From Paraburkholderia sabiae (GTDB lineage Bacteria > Pseudomonadota > Gammaproteobacteria > Burkholderiales > Burkholderiaceae), in contig NZ_CP125296.1 in the NCBI RefSeq assembly GCF_030412785.1, positions 1,922,001-1,986,000 on the forward strand: a stretch of DNA of 64,000 nucleotides, written 5' to 3'. The notes below the pieces were generated by a model, which was not told the origin of the DNA, did no database searches, and saw nothing but the letters and a program-made list of their open reading frames with translations. Below, piece after piece: positions 8,458 through 16,839 of this stretch (the stretch's first letter is position 1; each line of letters opens with the position of its first letter). The translations under genes and the position numbers were made by a program.

Positions 8458-8973
8458 TCATTCCTGATTCTTCAGAATCGAATGCGTCAAGCCGTTGGTT
8501 GCCTGCGCGACGGCAAGACTCAACTGATATTCGGAAATCGTCGTGGTCGCGCTCCACTGGAAATCCATCGCCTGCGCCATCGACATCAACGGGTCGTTGC
8601 TGTTCTGCGACATCGACGTGAGCATCTGTTCCTGATGCTTCTGCAAGCCCGAATAACGCGTGTCGAGATCGTTCGTGAACGTGCGCAGACGCTCGACCAG
8701 CGACGAATGATTCGCGTCGGCGGGCGTCATGCGAACGTCGGTCGAGACGGGCGGCGTCTGCTGCGTTTGCTGCGGCGCTGACGTCGGCGACATGCTCTGC
8801 ACGCCTGTGCCCGTGTTCGACGTCTGCATCAGGCCGTCGAACTGCTTCACGTGCGCTGCGTCGGGCGACTTGCCTGCATTGACGTTTGCACCAGCGTTTG
8901 CATCGACGCTTTGTGAAGCTGTGGCACTGGCGAGCGCCGCCGTCGAAGGCGGCGCGACACCTGAGACTGTCAT
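8458..8973 (-). CDS. sctI: T3SS inner-rod protein SctI-like
   Basis: This 171-aa protein has a low-complexity Ala/Ser/Thr/Gln N-terminus (about 1-85) and a compact helical C-terminus, SLVERLRTFTNDLDTRYSGL... and DPLMSMAQAMDFQW...AVAQATNGLTHSILKNQE. That pattern, amphipathic helices ending in a Gln/Leu-rich tail, is the signature of SctI/PrgJ/YscI rod proteins that connect the export gate to the needle. A strong Shine-Dalgarno (AGGAGG) precedes the ATG by 7 nt. It lies immediately before sctJ. The N-terminal extension is longer than in most SctI proteins. Confidence 0.75.
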   Translation of the reverse strand: MTVSGVAPPSTAALASATASQSVDANAGANVNAGKSPDAAHVKQFDGLMQTSNTGTGVQSMSPTSAPQQTQQTPPVSTDVRMTPADANHSSLVERLRTFTNDLDTRYSGLQKHQEQMLTSMSQNSNDPLMSMAQAMDFQWSATTTISEYQLSLAVAQATNGLTHSILKNQE

Positions 8974-9043
8974 GATCGGTCCTCCTTGTACTCATCCAGT
9001 CGACGCACGGAAAGCCGGCCGCAGCGCGCGCGTACCCAGCCGC

Positions 9044-9093
9044 CGCCGATGCGCTTCATCGGCGTAGCGGACTCGCATGCATGGGCGCTACGC
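9044..9093 (-). promoter_or_regulatory. Two mutually exclusive hairpins upstream of sctI
   Basis: CGCCGATG (9044-9051) pairs perfectly with CATCGGCG (9057-9064). GCGTAGCG (9062-9069) pairs perfectly with CGCTACGC (9086-9093). The two 8-bp stems share bases 9062-9064, so only one can form at a time. They sit in the gap between the stop of the 70-aa gene and the sctI ribosome-binding site on the operon transcript. They may protect the upstream cistron's 3' end or tune sctI translation. No T-tract follows, so this is not a classical terminator. Confidence 0.6.
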
Positions 9094-9112
9094 GGGCGGC
9101 CAGCGCCCGGCG

Positions 9113-9325
9113 TCAGGAGCGGCCCGCCGAACCGATATGCTCCGCAGCCTGCGACGCGGCCGTCCCGGCTGCGGACGTCACTGCGCCCGTCGTCTGGAAC
9201 GTGCTCGTCGAGCCTTGCACCATGAACTGGATTTCAGTGAGTTTTTCCTGGGCCTGGATCAGCTGGTTGGCCTGGTTCTGGACAGCGCCCGTATCGGTGA
9301 CGGGACCCGTGGTATTTCCGCTCAT
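9113..9325 (-). CDS. Small T3SS operon protein, needle/filament candidate
   Basis: This 70-aa protein has no Cys, is rich in Ala, Thr, Gln and Ser, and has a helical core NQANQLIQAQEKLTEIQFMV. A strong AAGGAG ribosome-binding site stands 7 nt before the ATG, and structured RNA follows the stop. Small size, strong translation signals and the place before the rod gene fit an abundant secreted subunit such as a SctF needle. However, it lacks the usual needle turn motif (P-S/D-P) and I cannot confirm homology. It could also be a chaperone or an early secreted regulator. Confidence 0.65.
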   Translation of the reverse strand: MSGNTTGPVTDTGAVQNQANQLIQAQEKLTEIQFMVQGSTSTFQTTGAVTSAAGTAASQAAEHIGSAGRS

Positions 9326-9504
9326 CTCTCACTCCTTCAAGTGTTGACAGACATTCCGGCTGCGCGGGCAAGGTGCCCTGCGTGGCCGCTTACGCGAGTC
9401 TTCGGATCTGCATATCGAATCTGCATCGATCCGGAGTCTTGCGTTCTGGTGCGCGACGCGATGGGTTTCTCGTTCGCGTCGCGCGAATACTGTTGCTGAT
9501 GCGC

Positions 9505-10851
9505 TCATGGCTGTGTTGCGTGTACTCCTGACGCGGCCTGTGCGGACGGCGGTGCTTCAGAAGCCGTCGTGCCCGATACCGGCATCGCCACGCCCGCCGC
9601 CGCGCCACTCTTCACAGCGGATGCAGCCTCCGCCGCCGAAGCGCTCACTGGCGTCCCTGCTGCCTTGCCGCCGAGCGGCATCGTCACGCGCCGTCCATCC
9701 ACATCGAACACGACTTCGTCCGCGCCGATCGATACCACCGTCGGCCCCTGCTTCATCCTTGCGCCTTCGAAATAGCGGTTGCCGTCGACGGCCTCGATAT
9801 AGCGCTGATCGCCGTCGCCCGCGAACACCGTGACGATCTCCGGAATGCCCGCCGTGCCGCCGAGCATGCCTGCGCGCATCGGCGGACGCGGATCGTCGTA
9901 GCGCACGTGATCGACGACTTCGAGCGCGGGCCGCGCATCCTTCATGTAGTTCTGGATGCGCTGCGCGATCTGCGCGCGCGGCGCGCTGCCCGTCAGTTCG
10001 ATCCGTCCGCGTCCTTCGTAGCTCACATTCAGCGGCGTGTCGCTGAAGTAGGTTTGGGCGGTGGCGAGCAGGTCGCTGACGACATAGATGTTGCCGAGCG
10101 CGGCGTTATCGACGCTCGCGACGACCTGCGCGACCTTCTCGCGTTCCGCCGCATCCTTCACATAGCCGCTGACGAGCGCACCGTCTTCGCGCGGCGCGAC
10201 GTTCAGTTCCGGATAAGGACGCAGCGCCTGTTGCAGCCGATGCACGCGCGACAACGCCGATTCGTGCTGCCACGGCAAGCCGCCCGACCACGCGACGAGC
10301 CCATAGCCGAGCGCGCCCAGCAGCACGCCGAGCCACAACGCCGCCAGCACGATCACGAAGCGCCGGCTGCCGACGCGCCGTCCCGCGTCCGCGAGCCAGC
10401 CGAGCCATGCGGCGTCGCGGCCCGTCTGCGGCTTTTCGCTTTCGGCGGGCACGGCCACCGTCGACAGCGCATTGCGTGCGATGCCGAGCCGGATCGAGCC
10501 GACCGTGACGACATCGGCGGGTGTCATCGAACGGCGGCCCGTGCCGAGCGGTTCGTCATTGAACAGCACTGCCGCCTTGCTCTCGCCGAAGTTCTGCACC
10601 GTCACGGCCAGCGCGCCGACCTGCAGACACAACTGCTTCGCCGCGATCTCGCGATCGGGCAGGATCACTTCGCAATCGGCTGCCGTGCCGACCCAGTTCG
10701 CGCCGCGCGCCAGCGACATCGTGCGTCCATACATCGGGCCGCTGAGAAAGCACAGGTTCCACGGCGATGCGACGGCATCCTGCGCTGCGGCAGGCGTTGC
10801 GTTCGCTGCGTTCGACATCGCCGCGTGCGGATCAAGGGTGGTCGTAGGCAT
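9505..10851 (-). CDS. sctD: T3SS inner-membrane ring protein SctD with cytoplasmic FHA domain
   Basis: This 448-aa protein has a cytoplasmic forkhead-associated-type domain (residues about 28-125: WNLCFLSGPMYGRTMSL, then VILPDREIAAKQLCL), one membrane span at about 162-186, and a periplasmic part with BON-like ring-building modules (VVASVDNAALGNIYVVSDLL, RIELTGSAPRAQIAQRIQNY). The C-terminal 50 residues are Ala/Ser/Val-rich. It forms the outer of the two inner-membrane rings and docks SctK/SctQ. The ATG at 10851 overlaps sctC by 20 bp and has AGGA upstream; an ATG at 10818 is an alternative. Confidence 0.88.
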   Translation of the reverse strand: MPTTTLDPHAAMSNAANATPAAAQDAVASPWNLCFLSGPMYGRTMSLARGANWVGTAADCEVILPDREIAAKQLCLQVGALAVTVQNFGESKAAVLFNDEPLGTGRRSMTPADVVTVGSIRLGIARNALSTVAVPAESEKPQTGRDAAWLGWLADAGRRVGSRRFVIVLAALWLGVLLGALGYGLVAWSGGLPWQHESALSRVHRLQQALRPYPELNVAPREDGALVSGYVKDAAEREKVAQVVASVDNAALGNIYVVSDLLATAQTYFSDTPLNVSYEGRGRIELTGSAPRAQIAQRIQNYMKDARPALEVVDHVRYDDPRPPMRAGMLGGTAGIPEIVTVFAGDGDQRYIEAVDGNRYFEGARMKQGPTVVSIGADEVVFDVDGRRVTMPLGGKAAGTPVSASAAEAASAVKSGAAAGVAMPVSGTTASEAPPSAQAASGVHATQP

Positions 10852-12919
10852 GATCCTGCGGTCCCTGGGTTTGAGGCGCGCCCGTTTGCGTCGCGGCGGG
10901 CTGCGACGCTGCGTCTTCCGGCGCGGGCGGCGGAAGAGGCGGGCCATAGCGCGTGCCCGGCAACGGCTTCGGCGTGAGCGGCACGGCGACGTCGTTGTCT
11001 GGCGGCCGATACATCGTCAGGCCGTTCGCATCGGGCGCGCTGCCGAGATTCGGATTGATCGGCGCACCGTCGGGCGCATACATCGACGCACTGCTGACGA
11101 CGCGCGGCGTGAGCAGATAGAAGCGCTCCATGTGCTCGCCCGTCTTGTCGGTGTACTTGAAGAGATTGCCGATCAGCGGAATGTCCTTCAGCCACGGCAC
11201 GCCGCTTTTGTTTAGCTGCACCTGATCGTTGTTGAAACCCGCGATCAGCAGGCTCCTGCCTTCGTCGATCATCGTCTTCGTGACGATGTTGCGCTGCTGG
11301 ATCACGGGCACGTTCGACACCGATTGTCCCGGCACGACGTTGCCGTCCTGGATGTCGATCGACATCATCACGCTTTCCGCGTTCGGCGCATGCGCGGCGG
11401 CCGCCTGCACAGCGGCATCGTCGACGATCATCGGCGTGACCTTGATGCTCGTGCCCGTCGTCACGCTATACAGCGACGAGTCCTGGAAGCCCTGCACCTG
11501 CACATAGAACTGCGTGAGGTTTTCGAGGATCGCTTCCGTGTTGTCGAGCGCGAGCACTTTCGGCTTCGAATGCAGTTCGGCCTTGCCCGTCTGCGCGAGC
11601 GCGTTCACGCGCGTCAGCAGATAGTCGCGCAGCGAGCCGCCGATCGACGCCGTCAGCGCGATGCCCGTCGGCATGAAGGTGCCCGTCTGCCCCGTCTCCG
11701 ACGTGCCGACGCCGAACGTGAGCGGCGGATTGCCCGCGCCGTTGTACTGCGTGTTGCCGTTGAGCGGATTCGCACCGTTGCCGATCTGCACGTCCCCGTG
11801 CGTCGTGTGCAGACGCCAGTCGATGCCAAGGCTGTCGAGCGAGTTCTCGTCGATATCGATGATCGTCACGTTGATCTCGACGATGCGCGGGCGCACGTCG
11901 AGTTCGTTGATCAGCGACTGATAGCGGTACATGTTTTCGGGCAGATCGCGCACGAGCACTGCGTTGATGGCGGGATCGGCTTCGATCTGCGGCAGCGTAT
12001 CGCTGTTGCCCGACGCGCCGCCTGAAAACGGCAGCTGGCCGTCCGGCGAAGCGTTCGTCGCGCCGTATCCGCCGTAGCCCGCCGGGCCGCCCGCGATGTC
12101 GGGAAACTCGATGCGCGGCACCGCGATCGTCACGCCCGAGCCGAGCTTCATCTGTCGCGCGGCGGCGCCGAGCGTCGCGTTGGTCGGCATCAGGTTCTGG
12201 CGCGAGCCGCCTTTGCCGTACAAACGTTTGAGCATCGTCGCGACGCCGGGAATCACGACTTCCTTGCCCGAGCGGTTGATCGTGAAGTCCGACGCCCAGC
12301 CGTACTTGAGACGGAACGCGCGCACGTCGGCAAGCTGCCCGTTCGACGCCGGATTGCCAACGGTGCTCACCGCCTGCCGCACGAGTTCGATATAGCGGCG
12401 CGGGCCCGACACGTAGATGCTGTTCGCGCGGTCGTTGATGACGAGCTGGAAGCGCTTGTCGGTGATCTGCATCGTCTGCAGCGTGCGGCCGATTTCTCCC
12501 GCCGAGTTCGGTGGAATCGGAATGACCTGGCTTTGCGACTGATCGGCGGGATCGACGTAGAGGAACGAGCCGTCGTAGTACCACGTGAGGCCGTAGGTCG
12601 CGCAGATCGTATCGAGCGTCTGCTGCGGCGTGCCGGAAAACCGGCCGCTGATCGTGCCGTCCACTTTCGGATCGACCACGGCCGTCACGCCCTGCGACGA
12701 CGCCAGCTCGCGAATGAAGTCCGCGATCTTGCGACCGTTCGCGACGATCGTGAACGGCCGGTTGCGCCAGCGCAGTTCAGCGGCGCGCGCGGGCTGCGAC
12801 AGCGCGGTGAACATCGTGACGGACAGCAGCGCGATCACGGTCAGCATCGCGAGCGCGTTCTGCGCGCGTTTGCGGTCGCGCTTTGCGTCGAATCGGAGAG
12901 GAACGGCACGTCGGCCCAT
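10832..12919 (-). CDS. sctC: T3SS outer-membrane secretin SctC
   Basis: This 695-aa secretin has an N-terminal signal sequence (LTVIALLSVTMFTALSQPARA, cleavage near residue 46). N0/N1 domains follow (ELRWRNRPFTIVANGRKIADFIREL; RYIELVRQAV), then the secretin core with PRIVEINVTIIDID, TGKAELHSKPKVLALDNTEA and VPWLKDIPLIGNLFKYTDK. The C-terminal about 70 residues are Pro/Ala/Gln-rich. It forms the outer-membrane ring. The frame is open for 100 more codons upstream over sctS, but the ATG at 12919 sits in a TGATG junction with the sctS stop and precedes the signal sequence. Confidence 0.95.
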   Translation of the reverse strand: MGRRAVPLRFDAKRDRKRAQNALAMLTVIALLSVTMFTALSQPARAAELRWRNRPFTIVANGRKIADFIRELASSQGVTAVVDPKVDGTISGRFSGTPQQTLDTICATYGLTWYYDGSFLYVDPADQSQSQVIPIPPNSAGEIGRTLQTMQITDKRFQLVINDRANSIYVSGPRRYIELVRQAVSTVGNPASNGQLADVRAFRLKYGWASDFTINRSGKEVVIPGVATMLKRLYGKGGSRQNLMPTNATLGAAARQMKLGSGVTIAVPRIEFPDIAGGPAGYGGYGATNASPDGQLPFSGGASGNSDTLPQIEADPAINAVLVRDLPENMYRYQSLINELDVRPRIVEINVTIIDIDENSLDSLGIDWRLHTTHGDVQIGNGANPLNGNTQYNGAGNPPLTFGVGTSETGQTGTFMPTGIALTASIGGSLRDYLLTRVNALAQTGKAELHSKPKVLALDNTEAILENLTQFYVQVQGFQDSSLYSVTTGTSIKVTPMIVDDAAVQAAAAHAPNAESVMMSIDIQDGNVVPGQSVSNVPVIQQRNIVTKTMIDEGRSLLIAGFNNDQVQLNKSGVPWLKDIPLIGNLFKYTDKTGEHMERFYLLTPRVVSSASMYAPDGAPINPNLGSAPDANGLTMYRPPDNDVAVPLTPKPLPGTRYGPPLPPPAPEDAASQPAATQTGAPQTQGPQDHAYDHP

Positions 12920-13197
12920 CAGAGAACACCCGTTGAAGAAACGAACAAACGCGTCAGCGCCTGCTGCGCGAAACGCAGCACCTCGCCACCCAACCAACCG
13001 GACAACACCACCAGCGCGACCATCACGGCAATCAGCCGCACGGCAATGCCGATGTTCGAGTCCTGCACCTGCGTCACCGCCTGCAAGATCGCCACGGCGA
13101 GACCGACCACCGCTGCCGTCAGCACGATCGGCAGCGACAGCAGCAGCACCAGCACGAGCGCCTGCTGCGTCAGATCGAGGATCGTCGAACTGGTCAT
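12919..13197 (-). CDS. sctS: T3SS export apparatus protein SctS (HrcS/YscS/FliQ)
   Basis: This 92-aa protein has two membrane-spanning helices (about 13-38 and 50-72) with the family block AILQAVTQVQDSNIGIAVRL. It assembles with SctR and SctT into the channel entry. Its ATG overlaps the sctV stop as ATGA. The unusual point is the setting: SctS lies between sctV and sctC, away from sctT/U, whereas sctR-S-T-U are usually adjacent, and sctR is missing from this operon. Confidence 0.95.
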   Translation of the reverse strand: MTSSTILDLTQQALVLVLLLSLPIVLTAAVVGLAVAILQAVTQVQDSNIGIAVRLIAVMVALVVLSGWLGGEVLRFAQQALTRLFVSSTGVL

Positions 13198-15389
13198 GGC
13201 GACGCCTCCGTCGTGCGCACGCCGGCGCCTGCGCCAACCGTGCCGTCGTCGGGCGGATTCTTCACCCAGCCGACCGTATGCAGTTGCACGTCCTCTTCGA
13301 TCTCCTGATACGACAGCACGGGCAGATCGGGCAGCACCGGTTGCAGGATCGACTTCGTGTAACGGCGTGCGCCGAGCGCGACCATCACGGCGAGCCGCGC
13401 ATTGCCGTGCTGTCCCGGCGACGCGCTCGACGCATGGACGATCGCGCGCACCTGTTCGCAGATGTCCTGCTTGATCGCGCTCGACAGCGCGAGAAAATTG
13501 CCCTGCTTCGTGCGCATCACCGCGCTCTCGATGCGCTCCTGCAGGTTCTGTTCGAACAGCACGACGCGCAATTGGCGCGCGGCGCCCGCGTGCCGGTCGG
13601 TGATCATGCGTCGCAAGTCGATGCGCACGAGTTCGACCAGCGCGATCACATCGTCGGGCTCGTTCGGCGCCCACGTGATGAGGCTTTCGAAGATCACGCG
13701 CAGATTGCGGATCGGCACCTGTTCGGCGAGCAGACGCCGCAGCACCTCCGTTATGCGCTGCAAAGGCACGAGGCGCGTCAGTTCGCTGACGAGTTCGGGA
13801 TGATCGCGCCGCACCAGATGCACGAGCGCCTGCGTTTCCTGAATGCCGAGCAGTTCGTCCGCGTGTTGCCGCACGACCTGCTCCACGTGCGCGGCCAGCA
13901 CCGCTTCATTCGACAGATGCTTGCCTTCGGGCGCAACTGCCGCATCGGTTTTGATCCACAGCGCGGTCGCGAACGGGCCGAACGCTTCCGCCGGCTGACG
14001 CTCCGCGCTTTCGGGCAACGGCGATACGCCGTCCCACAGCAGCCAGCCCGGCTTCAATGCGCCGTGCGCGGCGAGCACGTCTTGCAGATAGATGCGGTAG
14101 CTGCTGTCCGGCGCGCCTTCGTCGTCGTTGAGCGTGATGCGCGGAAACACGGTGCCGATGTCGGCATCGACGCGCGCCTTCGCTGCCGAGAGCGCCGACT
14201 GCAACTGCGCGAGATTGAGCGCGCTGCGCAGATCGGCGGCGAGCGACACCGCGATCAGCGACGTCACGCCCGCGACATGCGACACGCGCGCGGCCTGCCC
14301 TTCGCCTTGCGCGCTGTCGATACGCCCCGCGATGTTGATCAGGTTGAACGAAGGCGCAGCCGTGCGGCGCTTCATCTGCATGATCGCGACCCCGCCGAGC
14401 CCCAGCGCGATCAGCGCGAACGACCACTTCGGAAAGCCCGGCACGATCAGAAAGCCCGCAAGCACCAGCGCCGCGATCAGCAGCGCGCGCGGATGGGCGC
14501 CCAGCTGTTCGCCGAGTTGCTCGCCTAGCTGGCGCTGACGCGTATCGCGGGTCGCGACGCGCGTCGTCACGATGCCCGCCGCGATCGACACCAGTAGCGA
14601 CGGAATCTGCGACGCCATGCCGTCGCCCACGGTCAGAATCGCGTAACGCTGCAGCGCGTCGCCGATGCTCATTTCGTGCATCACCGTGCCGACCGCGATG
14701 CCCGCGACGATGTTGATAAAGGCGATCACGAGTCCCGCAATGGCGTCGCCCTTCACGAACTTCATCGCGCCGTCCATCGCGCCGTGCAACTGCGATTCCT
14801 GTTCGAGCTTTTCGCGCCGGTCGCGCGCTTCGTCGGCGCTGATGATGCCCGCGCGCAGATCGGCGTCGATACTCATCTGCTTGCCGGGCATTGCATCGAG
14901 CGAGAAACGCGCGCCCACTTCCGCGACACGTTCGGAGCCTTTCGCGATCACGATGAACTGCACGACGGCAATCACGAGAAACACCACGCCGCCCACGACG
15001 ACGTTGTTGCCGACGACGAGCCGCCCGAACGCATCGATCACATGGCCCGCATTTGCATGCAGCAAAATCAGCTTGCACGACGCGATATTCAGCGAGAGGC
15101 GGAACAACGTCGTGAACAGCAGCAGCGCCGGAAACGAAGAGAAGCTCACGGCGGAAGGCACATACGTGGACACCGTCAGAAGCACGACGCTGACGGCGAG
15201 ATTCAGCGAGATCATGCCGTCGAGCGCGGCCTGCGGCAGAGGCAGGATGAACAGCGCGATGACCGACACGATGAACGCCGCGAGAAACAGATCGGCGCGC
15301 GGCGCCGCGGCGCGTCGTGCGCCGGACACGCTCGCGCCAGCGGAAAACATCCGCTGCCAGCCGCGCGGAAGCGCTTTTGGATCTGCCAT
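13194..15389 (-). CDS. sctV: T3SS export gate protein SctV (HrcV/YscV/FlhA)
   Basis: This 731-aa protein is the first gene of the operon. Multiple N-terminal membrane spans lie at about 30-330. The FHIPEP signature region SLNIASCKLILLHANAGHVI is followed by RFSLDAMPGKQMSIDADL. The large cytoplasmic C-terminal domain (about 350-731) forms the nonameric ring that receives chaperone-effector complexes. The ATG at 15389 was chosen because it starts the conserved N-terminus; the frame is open 39 codons further upstream. The ribosome-binding site is weak (GGGAG about 12 nt away). Confidence 0.95.
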   Translation of the reverse strand: MADPKALPRGWQRMFSAGASVSGARRAAAPRADLFLAAFIVSVIALFILPLPQAALDGMISLNLAVSVVLLTVSTYVPSAVSFSSFPALLLFTTLFRLSLNIASCKLILLHANAGHVIDAFGRLVVGNNVVVGGVVFLVIAVVQFIVIAKGSERVAEVGARFSLDAMPGKQMSIDADLRAGIISADEARDRREKLEQESQLHGAMDGAMKFVKGDAIAGLVIAFINIVAGIAVGTVMHEMSIGDALQRYAILTVGDGMASQIPSLLVSIAAGIVTTRVATRDTRQRQLGEQLGEQLGAHPRALLIAALVLAGFLIVPGFPKWSFALIALGLGGVAIMQMKRRTAAPSFNLINIAGRIDSAQGEGQAARVSHVAGVTSLIAVSLAADLRSALNLAQLQSALSAAKARVDADIGTVFPRITLNDDEGAPDSSYRIYLQDVLAAHGALKPGWLLWDGVSPLPESAERQPAEAFGPFATALWIKTDAAVAPEGKHLSNEAVLAAHVEQVVRQHADELLGIQETQALVHLVRRDHPELVSELTRLVPLQRITEVLRRLLAEQVPIRNLRVIFESLITWAPNEPDDVIALVELVRIDLRRMITDRHAGAARQLRVVLFEQNLQERIESAVMRTKQGNFLALSSAIKQDICEQVRAIVHASSASPGQHGNARLAVMVALGARRYTKSILQPVLPDLPVLSYQEIEEDVQLHTVGWVKNPPDDGTVGAGAGVRTTEASP

Positions 15390-15702
15390 CGTCGAGTACC
15401 CGCTCCCTGTTTGAAACACGGTTTGTACTATCTGTTGAGGCTCGTCTTTATGGTTTCGCTCTTGTTTGAATCGTGTCCTCCGGCGCACGGTTTTCGCAGC
15501 GCGCACGCGTTCCGATGCCCGATGGGGTATCCGAATGCGAACGAGTGTAGCGGTGGGCGTCGTGTGAAAAGTCCGCGCACCTCGTAGCCATTGCGACGCT
15601 TTGACGGTGAAGTGCGCGTGCCACTACGAAATGTGCGAATGGCTCTTAGGTTGGCTCTGAGGTTGGCTCTGAGGTTGGCTCTAAGGCGGGTTCAGCGAAC
15701 GG
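15390..15702 (-). promoter_or_regulatory. Upstream region of the T3SS operon
   Basis: About 310 bp without a gene separate the luxR-type stop from sctV on the same strand. It should hold the operon promoter. I looked for a Ralstonia-type TTCG-N16-TTCG box on both strands and did not find one. The only clear structure is the tandem repeat listed separately. Confidence 0.5.
15641..15688. repeat. Four near-identical 12-bp tandem repeats
   Basis: GGCTCTTAGGTT, GGCTCTGAGGTT, GGCTCTGAGGTT and GGCTCTAAGGCG lie head to tail, 15 bp beyond the stop of the LuxR-type gene and about 250 bp upstream of sctV. They are non-coding. They may be a slipped-strand array or iterated binding sites ahead of the T3SS operon. 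Confidence 0.85.
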
Positions 15703-16551
15703 TCATGCGCGTACGCGGCGTGCCGCAAGATACGCAAGCTGCGCGCGATTCTGCACCTTGAAAAGCCGCTCCAGCGTCTGGATGTGATAGCCGACCTTAT
15801 GCAGCGAGAGATGCAGCGCGTCGGCGATATCCTGATCGGGCAGGCCTTGCACGAGCCGTTCCAATACCGCTTCCTGCTCAGGGTCGAGTACGACGGCGCG
15901 GACCTGTTGAACCCGCGCCGCAACGAACGGCTGCGCGAAGCGATGCACGGCAAGGCTCACGGCGAGGGCCGTGCCGACCACGCGGTCGTTGATCCAGTCT
16001 GCATCGCGCAGCTCGGAGGTGAGCCCTACGCCGACACTCAAGTCGAGTTGCGGCGCGGACAGGCTGAAGATCACGCCGCTATTCATGCCATGCGCACGCA
16101 ACGATGCGGCAAGCGCGAGTGCGCGGCGATCGCCCGTGCGCTGCGCCTCTTCATCGAGGCGGTCGAGTTGCCACGCGACGGGAAAGCCGCTTTGCAGTAC
16201 TTCTGCAAAACGCGGATCGGACGCGTACCACATGCCGTCGAAATAGGCCTGCATGAAAGAGACGGGCGCGAGATCGCGCAATACATAAGCGTGCAATACA
16301 CGCTGGCCAATCATTTCATATGCGCCGTAACTCAACGTGCTAAAACCCGCCGCTCTCATGCGTGCATGGATTTGACAAAAATCGAGTTCGAATGGGTCGG
16401 ATTTTCCGACTGTTAAATGTGTGCCGGTAATTCCGCCATTGTCGATGTTGCGCTCGTTCTCTTCGTTGCGCGCCGGCAGGCCATCCCAGTGCGCCTGTAC
16501 ATCGGCCTGCGAGAACCATTCGACAAGGGGTTCGCCGTCTTGTGCTGTCAT
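15703..16551 (-). CDS. LuxR-type transcriptional regulator (orphan, autoinducer-binding fold)
   Basis: This 282-aa protein has an N-terminal ligand-binding domain (about 55-200) and a LuxR HTH (about 220-280: LERLVQGLPDQDIADALHLSLHKVGYH). The ligand-pocket landmarks of acyl-homoserine-lactone receptors appear present: Asp-Pro in YASDPRF and the following Trp in FPVAW. No luxI homologue is near, so it is a LuxR 'solo' that could sense foreign or plant signals. It is divergent from a second LuxR-type gene and reads toward the T3SS operon. The HTH is somewhat degenerate relative to typical LuxR (VGYH in place of the usual TVkvH). Confidence 0.87.
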   Translation of the reverse strand: MTAQDGEPLVEWFSQADVQAHWDGLPARNEENERNIDNGGITGTHLTVGKSDPFELDFCQIHARMRAAGFSTLSYGAYEMIGQRVLHAYVLRDLAPVSFMQAYFDGMWYASDPRFAEVLQSGFPVAWQLDRLDEEAQRTGDRRALALAASLRAHGMNSGVIFSLSAPQLDLSVGVGLTSELRDADWINDRVVGTALAVSLAVHRFAQPFVAARVQQVRAVVLDPEQEAVLERLVQGLPDQDIADALHLSLHKVGYHIQTLERLFKVQNRAQLAYLAARRVRA

Positions 16552-16839
16552 GGGGAGCTTGCTCTCTTATTCTGTTCGATTCATTTCGAACCCCGATATG
16601 TCATTGGTCTTTTTATAGGTACGCGACTTATTGTTTTTTCTTTTTTTAGCGCTATCGCTTACGACATATTACGTGAGCATTCTTTCGTATGTACAATGCC
16701 CCCGAAAAGCTTGAGTGCATCCATTCACTGCTCAGATTGATTCGTCGTTACACGCGCGCAGTACGATCTCTACGCAGCCAGGCCGTTGATTCGAGGTCCT
16801 GCGTGAAATCCGATGCTGCCCGCATCGAGGACTGCGCCA
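16552..16839. promoter_or_regulatory. Shared divergent promoter region of the two LuxR-type genes
   Basis: This 288-bp region is clearly more AT-rich than its surroundings, with a T-rich run near 16620-16650. It must hold both promoters. I could not see a convincing 20-bp lux-box palindrome. Confidence 0.6.

Noticed and set aside
12920..13237. Upstream extension of SctC by about 100 codons
   Set aside because: The extension is an out-of-frame translation of sctS and sctV; the ATG at 12919 precedes a proper signal sequence and sits in a TGATG junction.
15390..15640. Ralstonia-type hrpII (TTCG-N16-TTCG) box ahead of sctV
   Set aside because: TTCG/CGAA tetranucleotides occur, but no pair has the required spacing on either strand.
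16552..16839. lux box in the divergent LuxR promoter region
   Set aside because: Short inverted pieces exist, but none has the length and symmetry of a lux box.
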